From: Zhongshania sp.
GTDB lineage: Bacteria; Pseudomonadota; Gammaproteobacteria; Pseudomonadales; Spongiibacteraceae
Direction: 5' to 3'
Assembly (NCBI RefSeq): GCF_029212375.1
Contig: NZ_JARGNU010000024.1
Span: forward strand, 1 to 42,049
Length of the DNA stretch: 42,049 nucleotides
The position numbers and the translations under genes were made by a program. The notes under the pieces are model-generated. The model had not been told where the DNA came from and did no database searches. It was given only the letters and a program-made list of their open reading frames with translations. Positions 17,346 through 24,982 of the stretch are shown in pieces (position 1 is the stretch's first letter; every line of letters begins with the position of its first letter).

Positions 17346-19289
17346 TTACTGGGTGGCCGCCGCCTGCTTAAACCACGCGGCGAAGTTTTTGCCGTAGTAT
17401 TGGCTGCCATACAAACTCAAATGATGAGAGTCGCGGTATAAGGTGTGGCCGTCGCGCAAAATACTGCAGTTGTCACCTTCGCAAAAATTATTGCTCGGGT
17501 CGTAAATGCTCACGTTGGCATAGCGGTCTGCCAATTCAGCCAGCCGGCTCCGGTGTAGCGCCTGCCTTGTAAGTACATCCTTTCTGCTAAAAACACACTC
17601 AACTTTGCCCTTTATGCAATCGAGCGGAAAGAATCTTAGCTCTGGAATATCAATAGCAATAACCACTTTTAGTTGCCGCTGTTGTAGTAGCGTTAGCGTG
17701 TTGGCTAGGCCACCGTAAAAGGCGTCAGCCCGGTTTAGCTGGGGCTTGTTAAGATCTGTAATTATGCCGTCGCGGGGGTCGAATTTTCGCTGCACGTGAT
17801 CGGCCGCTATAAACGACGCGAGTGGGTAGGAGTGGGCAAACGACAGCACCACTAACTTGAGCTGTGTTTGGGTTTCAATGTAATTAAAAATTTTCTGCAA
17901 GCGCGCAGTGCATACCGTGCCGTCGGCGGCTTCTAATTTTACGCCAACTAGGGGTGGGCAGCTGGAGTTGCCAATTAACTGCCATTGATATTGATCCATC
18001 GCCTTGGCAATACCATAAAACTTGTCATCGGCATGGCTGTCGCCAACAACGAGCGCGGTAGCTTGCTCGCTGGTGCCGTGGCAATAGTCGAGGGTCGGGT
18101 CTGTTTTGCTCAAGGCCGCTGGGCATTCCACATAGCCAAGGCGGCTGGTGTTGTAGGCTAAGTCTTTAAACAAAGCCTTGTTTCGCTTTTTGGCAAAGCC
18201 ATCGGAGGCACTGCCCATAACGCCAAATAGGCATACGCTAACAATGGCGGCAACGGCGAGAGAAAAAACCATGGTTCGGCTAATGGCGGTTTTAGACCGA
18301 AAAGGCTGCTCAATATACCGCCAAGATAAGTAAGCAAGTAATATCGTGGCGCCTATTAAGGCTATATAACTGGGTGTATTTTGCGCGGCGGTGGCGTGCC
18401 GGTAAAAGGCGAAGACCGGCTGGTGCCACAGGTAAGCGCTATAGCTAATCAAACCAATGCCAACCAATAATCGTGTGCTCAGCAATTTTGCCACATAGGT
18501 TTCTTTGTTGCCGTAGATCAAAATAAGCACCACGCCGAGCACCGGCAGCAGGGCGTACACGCTCGGAAACGGCGTGTTTTCATCAAAGAAAAATATAGAA
18601 AATACCAAGGCCGCCAAGCCGATAAAGGCGAATGCGTTGTTACTCTCAATACCGCGGCGCTGCACAATAAATACCGTAATGGCCCCAGCAAACAGCTCCC
18701 ATACCCGAGTTGGCGCCAAATAAAAATTTGCCGTTGGCCAGTTGCGCCAGCCCCACTCGCTTAGCGCTAGGCTAGCGAGTGCAAGAGCTGCAATCACCCC
18801 AATTACACGGGCCTTGCCCAACCGCCATATCGCCACCAAAAATAGCGGAAACAGCACATAATACTGCTCTTCAACAGCCAAACTCCATGTATGCAACAAG
18901 GGCTTTAATTCATTGGCGGAGTCGAAATAGCCGCTTTTTAACCAGAACAAAATATTGGAGCTAAAGCTCGCCGTAGCCACTAGGCTCTGGCTAAAGTCTT
19001 TCATTGCTTGGGGGGGCAGCAGGGCCCAGGCAAACGGGGTGCAACACAGCATCACCACAAGCAGTGCGGGTAATATTCGCCGCGCCCGTCGCTCGTAAAA
19101 ATCAACAATGCTAAACCGTTTGTTCTCTATGTCTTCAATGAGCAGGGTGGTGATGAGGTAGCCGCTAATAACAAAGAAAATATCGACGCCAACAAAGCCG
19201 CCGCTAGCAAGCCCAAATCCGGCGTGGAATAAAATAACGGGGATAACCGCAACGGCGCGCAAGCCGTCTATTTCTGCGCGATATTTCAA
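17346..19289 (-). CDS. OafA/YrhL-like O-acyltransferase with C-terminal SGNH domain, second copy
   Basis: The 647-aa protein has the same architecture as the 15260 gene: KYRAEIDGLRAVAVIPVILFHAG, GFVGVDIFFVISGYLIT, FYERRARRILPAL, LHTWSLAVEEQYY, about ten membrane segments, then an SGNH domain with VVGDSHADDKF and YRDSHHLSLYGSQYY. The two are paralogues but differ widely in the SGNH half, so they may modify different positions. The start is a TTG at 19289 (minus strand); the other copy also uses TTG. It faces the 15260 gene tail to tail with a 64-bp gap holding a 7-bp hairpin (17310-17329) without a T-tract. Confidence 0.93.
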   Translation of the reverse strand: MKYRAEIDGLRAVAVIPVILFHAGFGLASGGFVGVDIFFVISGYLITTLLIEDIENKRFSIVDFYERRARRILPALLVVMLCCTPFAWALLPPQAMKDFSQSLVATASFSSNILFWLKSGYFDSANELKPLLHTWSLAVEEQYYVLFPLFLVAIWRLGKARVIGVIAALALASLALSEWGWRNWPTANFYLAPTRVWELFAGAITVFIVQRRGIESNNAFAFIGLAALVFSIFFFDENTPFPSVYALLPVLGVVLILIYGNKETYVAKLLSTRLLVGIGLISYSAYLWHQPVFAFYRHATAAQNTPSYIALIGATILLAYLSWRYIEQPFRSKTAISRTMVFSLAVAAIVSVCLFGVMGSASDGFAKKRNKALFKDLAYNTSRLGYVECPAALSKTDPTLDYCHGTSEQATALVVGDSHADDKFYGIAKAMDQYQWQLIGNSSCPPLVGVKLEAADGTVCTARLQKIFNYIETQTQLKLVVLSFAHSYPLASFIAADHVQRKFDPRDGIITDLNKPQLNRADAFYGGLANTLTLLQQRQLKVVIAIDIPELRFFPLDCIKGKVECVFSRKDVLTRQALHRSRLAELADRYANVSIYDPSNNFCEGDNCSILRDGHTLYRDSHHLSLYGSQYYGKNFAAWFKQAAATQ

Positions 19290-19570
19290 AATACGATTCC
19301 TGTTGTAGAGCGCAGAGTTTACCCGCGGCGGGGCAGCGCGCCGCGCCTTGCTCTTTCATCATCACTATTTGCTAATTGTACCTTTGAGGGGCGATTGAGC
19401 GAATAAATCATTTGCTCAAAAACGGCGAATGCGAACTGGGCCGCGCATTTAGCAAATGCGTGAATTCGGCCGAGGAGCAGTGCGGCGGCAAGGGCGTGAT
19501 TTAGCGCCACTGGCAAGGGCTTATTGTTCGTTATACATTAATGAAAAGTGGCTGATTTCAAGGATGAAAT

Positions 19571-19987
19571 ATGCAGGTCAGTAGCGCCGTACTTACCCTG
19601 ATGCTGGTCTGGTTTAGCCCCAGTCTTGCGGCAGAGTTGTATCAGTGGGTGGACAAAAATGGACATCGCGTTTATTCAGACACAAAACCCGCAGATGGCA
19701 CGTCTTACACGGTAAGGTCTCAGCAAAGCTTGCCGCCGCTGCTAACAACGCAGAGTGTCGCCGTAAAAAGGCCCGCTACTAAGGTGCGGTCGGCCGCTTC
19801 AGCGTCAAAAATCGCAACAGATACGGGTAAAAGCCACGGTAATAGCTACTACTGCGCGTCGGTCAAATCGCAGCTTAATGCGATTAAGGCTAAATTGCGC
19901 AAGGGCGACACCAATGGCAACGGCGAGCGGCTGCGGGATCAGCGAACGCGCTTAACTAAAGAGCTTGCCGAACACTGTCGTCGTTAG
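19571..19987 (+). CDS. DUF4124 domain-containing secreted protein
   Basis: The 138-aa protein has a signal peptide of about 20 residues (hydrophobic VLTLMLVWFSPSLAA). The DUF4124 block ELYQWVDKNGHRVYSDTKPADG follows directly; the family is common in gammaproteobacterial envelopes with no known reaction. The C-terminal half is basic, with a predicted helix and a Cys pair (CASVKSQL... HC). AAGGA precedes the ATG at 19571 by about 6 nt. It stands alone, with no operon partner. Envelope location is inferred from the signal peptide. Confidence 0.82.
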   Translation: MQVSSAVLTLMLVWFSPSLAAELYQWVDKNGHRVYSDTKPADGTSYTVRSQQSLPPLLTTQSVAVKRPATKVRSAASASKIATDTGKSHGNSYYCASVKSQLNAIKAKLRKGDTNGNGERLRDQRTRLTKELAEHCRR

Positions 19988-20093
19988 TTGTGCAGATGGT
20001 CGCTAGAAAAGTCAGGCAGGGTAGCCGAGCTTGCCGGCGGTGAGTCGTCGCCCTTTAGTATAAGCGCAGCGTCAGCAGCAAGTACTTAGCGTT

Positions 20094-20552
20094 TTACTCC
20101 GTATCGCCTCCCGTTAAATTGGTATTAATTAGCGCGTACAGCTGCTCGGCAAGGGCTTTAAGTTGCTGCGCATCGTCGGCGGGCATGTCTATTTTGCCGC
20201 TAATATTGTCGGGAATTCGCCTTGCGCGCTCGGCCAGTGCCTTGCCTTGGCCGGTTAGCACAATCACTTTTTGCCGAGAGTCAGTACTTGCCTTGACCAT
20301 GGTCAGCAGTTGTTTGCTTTCTAGGCGCTTAAGAATGGGGGTGAGGGTGCCCGCGTCAAAGCGCGTGCGCTGCACAAGGCTTTTAATAATCACCTTGTCT
20401 TCGTCCCACAGGGCGAGCATGACCAAATACTGGGCGTAGGTTAGCCCCAGCTGATCGAGCAGCGGGCGGTAAGCGCGAATCAATGCATTGGTAGCCGAAT
20501 ACAGCGAATGGCAAATTTGGTGCTTGAGCTTAAGGGCTGGAATGTCGGTCAA
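20094..20552 (-). CDS. MarR-family transcriptional regulator
   Basis: The 152-aa protein fits MarR: an N-terminal dimer helix, LTYAQYLVMLALWDEDKVIIKSLVQRT as the start of the winged helix, DAGTLTPILKRLESKQLLTMV as the recognition helix, and the wing DSRQKVIVLTGQGKAL. I start it at the TTG at 20552, because GGAGAC lies 7 nt upstream and the length then matches the family; another TTG at 20588 would read through its own promoter. No cysteine occupies the redox position of OhrR. It is divergent from the DUF1499/oxidoreductase pair and likely controls them and itself through the sites at 20577-20634. Confidence 0.9.
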   Translation of the reverse strand: MTDIPALKLKHQICHSLYSATNALIRAYRPLLDQLGLTYAQYLVMLALWDEDKVIIKSLVQRTRFDAGTLTPILKRLESKQLLTMVKASTDSRQKVIVLTGQGKALAERARRIPDNISGKIDMPADDAQQLKALAEQLYALINTNLTGGDTE

Positions 20553-20576
20553 GGCTGGTCTCCACAGTTTAAAATA

Positions 20577-20634
20577 TTTTGCGCGCAAAACATTGACAGG
20601 TCAATAATTGCCTGCCATTATTTTGCGCACAAAG
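20577..20634. promoter_or_regulatory. Divergent promoters with two palindromic operators, marR / DUF1499 gene
   Basis: TTGACAGGTCAA (20593-20604) is an inverted repeat giving a -35 in both directions. Rightward: TTGACA, 17 bp, CATTAT (20616-20621). Leftward: TTGACC, 17 bp, CAAAAT (20576-20581). A perfect 14-bp palindrome TTTTGCGCGCAAAA (20577-20590) covers the leftward -10. A near copy, TTTTGCGCACAAAG (20621-20634), lies just past the rightward -10, centre to centre 44 bp. This is the expected layout for MarR repression of both genes; binding by this MarR is inference. Confidence 0.65.
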
Positions 20635-20657
20635 TAATTTGGTGGCGGGGATGGAGT

Positions 20658-21125
20658 ATGAAGGGTAAGGCAATGCAAATCGCCTTAAGTGCTATTGGTA
20701 TTCTCGTTGTATTGTTTTTGGCGCGAGTGATTATTCAAGGCAATCAGGTTCCCGAATTGGGTGTGCAAAACGGCAAATTAGCCGCTATTAGCAATAAACC
20801 CAATAATGTCTCTAGCCAAACCGACGACCCAGCCAAGAAAGTGGCAACGCTGCCATTCAAAGCCTCTCAAACTGCCACTCTAAGCGCCTTAAAGGCGGCG
20901 GTAGCCAGTTACGGTGGCGGCAAAATTGTGACGGAATCTGATGATTATCTGTATGTGGTTTTCACCACGTCGTTAATGCGCTATCGCGACGACGTTGAGT
21001 TTTGGCTCGATGCCAAAAACCAACAAGTGCATTACCGCTCCGCCAGCCGCGCAGGCTATTCCGATTTAGGTTTAAATCGGGAGCGATACAACAAGCTGGC
21101 CGAGCTGTACCGCCAGCTACCCTAG
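20658..21125 (+). CDS. DUF1499 family protein with N-terminal membrane anchor
   Basis: The 155-aa protein begins with one hydrophobic segment (IALSAIGILVVLFLARVII), then a linker, then the DUF1499 domain with LYVVFTTSLMRYRDDVEFWLD, QVHYRSASRAGYSDLGLNRERYNKL. The biochemical role of DUF1499 is unknown. The start is the ATG at 20658; an ATG at 20673 is also possible. Its promoter is the divergent, MarR-operator-covered one. The next gene, an oxidoreductase, starts 75 bp later on the same strand, probably in the same transcript. Confidence 0.82.
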   Translation: MKGKAMQIALSAIGILVVLFLARVIIQGNQVPELGVQNGKLAAISNKPNNVSSQTDDPAKKVATLPFKASQTATLSALKAAVASYGGGKIVTESDDYLYVVFTTSLMRYRDDVEFWLDAKNQQVHYRSASRAGYSDLGLNRERYNKLAELYRQLP

Positions 21126-21200
21126 TATTCATAAACACACCGTTTTTACCGCGGCCAGTATTCTGCAAATTTACTGTGGCGCAAATTTAAGGAGCAAACA

Positions 21201-22175
21201 ATGTTAAAAGCACAGTACCGAGAACGCGGGCCCATTCCCCACGCGTCGATTTCTGCCGTTGAATTTGACGCGCCAGCACTAGCCGACGACGAAGCGCTGG
21301 TAGAATTGATCGCCTCGCCAATTAACCCCTCAGACGTACTTACCCTCACTGGCGAATACGGCATATTGCCGCCCTTACCGGCTATTGGCGGCAACGAGGG
21401 CGTGGGCAAAATAGTTAAGCTCGGCGGCAACGGCCCGGCTATAGGCCAAACCGTAATGCTGCCGGTTGGCATAGGCACTTGGGCCACCCACATGGTGTGT
21501 AAAACCGCGCAGCTAATCCCCGTGCCAAACGAAGCCGACGCCAAGCAACTGGCCATGATGACCATCAACCCGCCAACTGCATTGCTCATGCTCGAAGAGT
21601 TTGTAAACCTGCAGCCCGGCGACTGGGTAATTCAAAATGCCGCCAACTCGGGGGTGGGCAGCTACTTGGTGCAATTAGCCAAAATCAAAGGCCTAAAAAC
21701 AATCAACGTAGTGCGCCGCGAATCTGCCGTTGAGGGTGTGAAAGCGCTGGGTGGTGATGTGGTGTTGGTCGACGGCCCCGCACTCGCCAAAGACGTTGCC
21801 AAAATATGCGGCGACAATCTACCAAAGTTGGCAATTGACGCCATTGGTGGCGCCGCTACCGATAACGTGGGCGCCTGTCTTGCGACGGGTGGCACCTTGG
21901 TCAACTACGGTTTAATGAGTGGCGAGTCATGCCAATTGTCAGCAAAATCCCTAGTGTTTCGTGACGTCACCCTCAAAGGCTTCTGGTTGGCCCGTTGGTT
22001 CCGCACCGCCACACCTGAAAAACAAATGGCGCTATTCGGCCAAATCACCAAATACATTACTGAAGGTAAATTGAAGACAAAAATTCATGCCGAATATCCT
22101 GTGAGCGAAATTAAACAAGCGGTAGCAGCGGCGGCCGAAGGTGGCCGTGATGGAAAGATCTTAGTTGTTGCTTAA
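21201..22175 (+). CDS. Zinc-free medium-chain reductase, MECR/enoyl-thioester-reductase-like
   Basis: The 324-aa protein is an MDR-superfamily enzyme. Marks are NPSDVLTLTGEYG, IGGNEGVGKIV, QNAANSGVGSYLVQLAKIKGLKTINVVRRE (NADPH-binding Rossmann segment), GGDVVLVDGP and DGKILVV at the end. The absence of the zinc-binding cysteines and the INPSD/IGGNEGVG motifs place it with trans-2-enoyl thioester or quinone reductases rather than alcohol dehydrogenases. The substrate is not determined. AAGGAG at 21189-21194 gives a strong start at 21201. It lies after the DUF1499 gene and is likely under MarR control. A clear terminator follows. Confidence 0.88.
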   Translation: MLKAQYRERGPIPHASISAVEFDAPALADDEALVELIASPINPSDVLTLTGEYGILPPLPAIGGNEGVGKIVKLGGNGPAIGQTVMLPVGIGTWATHMVCKTAQLIPVPNEADAKQLAMMTINPPTALLMLEEFVNLQPGDWVIQNAANSGVGSYLVQLAKIKGLKTINVVRRESAVEGVKALGGDVVLVDGPALAKDVAKICGDNLPKLAIDAIGGAATDNVGACLATGGTLVNYGLMSGESCQLSAKSLVFRDVTLKGFWLARWFRTATPEKQMALFGQITKYITEGKLKTKIHAEYPVSEIKQAVAAAAEGGRDGKILVVA

Positions 22176-22199
22176 ATTTGATTTAAAAATGGGAGTTGG

Positions 22200-22231
22200 A
22201 AAGGCGAGGAGTGAATGGCTCGCCTTTTTTA
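22200..22231 (+). terminator. Intrinsic terminator after the reductase gene
   Basis: Stem AAAGGCGAG (22200-22208) pairs with CTCGCCTTT (22219-22227) around a 10-nt loop, and the T run continues to 22230. It is 25 bp past the stop codon. It marks the last host-type feature before the ssrA-derived remnant. Confidence 0.9.
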
Positions 22232-22298
22232 TTGTGATTACCGCGTGAGGCTATTTGTAGAAATTGAAGTGGTGGTACGGCGTTCTTTTAAGCAGGCA

Positions 22299-22350
22299 AT
22301 ATCAAACCCCAACTCTTTCGAGTTGAGGTTTGATATTTGGTGGGCCGGCG
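22299..22350. repeat. Decayed copy of the ssrA 3' end and its terminator (outer left att remnant)
   Basis: A hairpin with 17-nt arms (22299-22315 / 22320-22336, one mismatch) contains AACCCCAA like the hairpins at 31604 and 41959. It is followed by TTTGGTGG-GCCGGCG (to 22350), the start of the att core found at 31637 and 41995 but lacking one A and diverging after GCCGGCG. The order hairpin then core is the same in all three places. I read it as the oldest, eroded attachment site, marking the left limit of foreign DNA. Confidence 0.7.
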
Positions 22351-22560
22351 TCACTTTAATAGACATTCCAACTGATTGATATTAAAGGTTTTGTGTTTTT
22401 GTGTTTTTATTTATGCCCCCATAAATGCCCCCAGTTCTGCGAGACTGAGGCGATTGTTCATTAATATGGGGGTAGGGAGGTTGATCTAGTTAGCGGGGGT
22501 GGCTATAATTCGCGCAAGTGGATTGGGGGTTCCCGGTCGGCGTCGCAGCCTCGGTGAGTA
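22351..22560. other. Noncoding left end of the R-M island with a direct repeat
   Basis: ATGCCCCCA occurs at 22413-22421 and again at 22425-22433, a 12-bp period. Tandem C-tracts of this sort are seen near integrases of P4-like islands, where they could be arm-type sites, but this is inference. No gene or clear terminator for the leftward DUF3800 gene is visible here. The region is AT-rich at first, then becomes G-rich on the top strand. Confidence 0.4.
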
Positions 22561-23454
22561 TCATCGGGGCTTTTCGCTATCTGGGCTTGGGAAAATTTTT
22601 AAACCATAGCCTTCATAGTCGCTTCCGACAGCGTCTCGACCTCCCTCACAGTAAAACTTCCTTTTCAGTACGTCAAATGCCCGATTTTCTTGTTCTGGTT
22701 TGAAAACGCTCAGTCCTATCGGTCGGGCGACTAGGTCAGCTAGCTGCAAGCCGGACGACATTGCTTTTTTGTCTGAGAACCTGACATCCAAGGGTAGCTG
22801 CCGCGAAAGTCGATTGGCGCCGTCACAAATACGGCGAAACTCCAGCTCTAACTCGTTGTCTTCCTTCCTGCCGCGACATTCAACTACTACATGGGTTTGC
22901 TTTTTCTCTTGGCCTTTTTCCTGCAAAAACTCAAAAAGCGTCTCTAAGCAAAAGCCGAGTGCGATATGGTAGGGGTTGGCATTTGCATCGGCGTGGCCCT
23001 TTAGTTGACGTTTATCGATGACACAACTGATTAGAATGAAATTGCTACGCTCAATGATTTGGGTCAACTCGTCCATAAACGCAAATTTTTCTTCCTTGCT
23101 GCGGAAGATGTTGAACTCGCCTTTTTCCTTCCTGATCTCGTTTTCGTGAAGCACCACTTGATCATGGCCGAAGTGATTGAATTTAAATTTTTCTAAGGCT
23201 GAAACGACTTTCTCGCTGTAGTGCCGTTTATGGAAAACGCATAGTGCCAAGACGAATAGCGGGTAATTAGGGTCGATAGTCTGCATACCGTGATCGCCGC
23301 TCTCGTCAACGTAGACAATGTACTTGCTATAGCGTGATTCCTTTATTGGGGCAGCATCTTCGCGGTCGACAACATTTTCTGTAGTCGGCTGCTCCTTACT
23401 CGGACTAAGCTCAAGATCAAAGAGCGGTAATTGCTGTTCGTCGTTGTTAGGCAT
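22561..23454 (-). CDS. DUF3800 domain protein
   Basis: The 297-aa protein has the DUF3800 signature YVDESGDH (residues 48-55), then HENEIR (103-108), an internal acidic strand VVVECRG (Glu192) and LQLADLVARP near residue 240. Spaced acidic residues of this kind resemble an RNase H-like nuclease, which is the current guess for the family; no activity is proven. The first 40 residues are low in structure and acidic. It overlaps hsdS by 8 bp, so it is the last gene of the restriction operon. DUF3800 genes often accompany defence systems. Confidence 0.85.
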   Translation of the reverse strand: MPNNDEQQLPLFDLELSPSKEQPTTENVVDREDAAPIKESRYSKYIVYVDESGDHGMQTIDPNYPLFVLALCVFHKRHYSEKVVSALEKFKFNHFGHDQVVLHENEIRKEKGEFNIFRSKEEKFAFMDELTQIIERSNFILISCVIDKRQLKGHADANANPYHIALGFCLETLFEFLQEKGQEKKQTHVVVECRGRKEDNELELEFRRICDGANRLSRQLPLDVRFSDKKAMSSGLQLADLVARPIGLSVFKPEQENRAFDVLKRKFYCEGGRDAVGSDYEGYGLKIFPSPDSEKPR

Positions 23455-24982
23455 CGCTCTTCCTGCCTTTGGTTTTCTTGGCCGGTTTGGCCACAGCCCG
23501 CTCGGCCTTGATGCGTTCTAGTAGGGCGGCGGCGCTATTGTCGCCGCTGATAAGTTCGGGGTTGTCTTGGCGCCATTGCTCGGTGAGCTCGCCTCTAAAT
23601 GCTTTGGCAAGTATGGACTGGGTGAGCTGGTTAACGCGGGCTTGGGCGTTTTTGACTTGTTGCTCGACTTGATCGGCGTAGGTGAAGAGTTGTTCTACGC
23701 GGCGGACTATTTCGGCTTGCTCTTCTTCGGGAGGTAAAAAAACCGGCAGGCTATTGAGAGCGCCTTGCGTAAGTTTTGCTCTGCCTGTTGTTCCTGACAG
23801 CCAAGGGATAACGTTGTAATACATTAGTGCGTAACAGAGGAAATCATTAGCGTCTTTTGTGGGTGCCCTCAGTACATGAGCATGGTTGTTAACCCAGCAC
23901 TTACCAGAAAATCGATAAGCAATTGGTTTGACGCGGCCATAAAAAGTCTCATCTTCCGTTACAAGAACTAATTCGTCGTCGAATAGATATTCATCTACTC
24001 GGTCAACTTCGCCGTTTGCTCCGAAGTATGGATATAAGCCCTTTGCAGAGTTGCGATCAGCTTTTGTAACTGGAACTCTAATATTATCGAGACATTCCGC
24101 GAACTGTGAAACGCTGACAGTTGCCCAGCTTTCAGGAGGTGATTCAATGCCTCTTTCCAGGTCTGGTGATACCGGCTCCTTAAATTGCTTGGGTCGTTTT
24201 TGTAGACCTTTTTGGACTCGTAATGCTTGATCTTCGGCGAAGGATTTTTGTCGAACTTGTAGCCAGCGAGTTAGAACTTCGGTGCCCGACGAAAGATTAG
24301 GATTCTCCAGTCGCCACTCCTCCGTCAACTTCCCACTCACCGCCGCCGCGAGTACGGATTGGCGGAAGCGTTTGAGGATGGTGGGGATGGCGTCGAGGCG
24401 GGCTTTTAGGGTGTCGACCTGCGCCAGTAGTTCGTCGAGTTTGTCGGCGATGACTTTTTGTTCGGCTAGGGGAGGGAGTGCAAAATTGAAATTCTGGACA
24501 TCGGTTGACTTCGCTGCCGGGTATAGAGCGCCTTGAACTGCACCACTAATAGCGTCGATGAAATGTTGTGAACGAACTAAGTTAAATATATATCGACTTT
24601 CAATCACAAAAGGCTTGATTACTTCAAAACCAGTGGAAACGATATGGTTGTCGTATTCATTTGAAACCAAGGCAACTGCATTTAGGTTGGGTCTTGTAAG
24701 TGAAACTAATACATCACCTTGATTTATAACTTTTCTTGCTCGGCTTGGTGCGTCGGAGCCAAGTAAGTGTTGGGGGTTTGAGATCTTCTTCTGATCGCGG
24801 TCTATGCTCCCAATATCGACATAGATGAATTTTTCATCAACGTCGGGCTTTCGCTGGCTACCTTTAATGGAAACGTCAGATATGTTTGTGATAATCCATT
24901 CAATAGGCAGCCTTGGATTCCCGCCTTCGCGGGAATGACTGCTTTGGGGCGTTGCGTTTATACTGTTGTTGGTTTTACTCAT
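23447..24982 (-). CDS. hsdS: Type I restriction-modification specificity subunit (HsdS)
   Basis: The 511-aa protein has the two-fold HsdS plan: target domain 1 (about 25-170), conserved coil 1 starting LPPLAEQKVIADKLDELL (169-) and ending SVLAAAVSGKLTEEWR, target domain 2 (about 265-420), then conserved coil 2 starting LPPEEEQAEIVRRVEQLF and ending SILAKAFRGELTEQWR. The two coils are repeats of each other. It recognises a bipartite DNA site and joins HsdM2 and HsdR2. The ATG overlaps the hsdM stop (TGATG). Residues 15-23 (SHSREGGNP) are encoded by a REP-like palindrome, an odd N-terminal insertion. The C-terminal tail is basic. Confidence 0.95.
   Translation of the reverse strand: MSKTNNSINATPQSSHSREGGNPRLPIEWIITNISDVSIKGSQRKPDVDEKFIYVDIGSIDRDQKKISNPQHLLGSDAPSRARKVINQGDVLVSLTRPNLNAVALVSNEYDNHIVSTGFEVIKPFVIESRYIFNLVRSQHFIDAISGAVQGALYPAAKSTDVQNFNFALPPLAEQKVIADKLDELLAQVDTLKARLDAIPTILKRFRQSVLAAAVSGKLTEEWRLENPNLSSGTEVLTRWLQVRQKSFAEDQALRVQKGLQKRPKQFKEPVSPDLERGIESPPESWATVSVSQFAECLDNIRVPVTKADRNSAKGLYPYFGANGEVDRVDEYLFDDELVLVTEDETFYGRVKPIAYRFSGKCWVNNHAHVLRAPTKDANDFLCYALMYYNVIPWLSGTTGRAKLTQGALNSLPVFLPPEEEQAEIVRRVEQLFTYADQVEQQVKNAQARVNQLTQSILAKAFRGELTEQWRQDNPELISGDNSAAALLERIKAERAVAKPAKKTKGRKSDA
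24917..24936. repeat. REP-like palindrome inside the hsdS coding sequence
   Basis: ATTCCCGC-CTTC-GCGGGAAT, flanked by GG and GAC, is the common intergenic REP form (GTCATTCCCGCGAAGGCGGGAATCC when read leftward). Here it lies in frame near the 5' end of hsdS and supplies the peptide SHSREGGNP. The preceding residues are low complexity (NNSINATPQS), so the insertion appears tolerated because the N-terminal tail is disordered. Confidence 0.85.

Noticed and set aside
19319-19516. 65-codon minus-strand frame upstream of the second acyltransferase
   Set aside because: No start signal and no domain; probably noncoding leader.
22518-22703. Plus-strand frame over the end of the DUF3800 gene
   Set aside because: It is antisense to a well-supported conserved gene.
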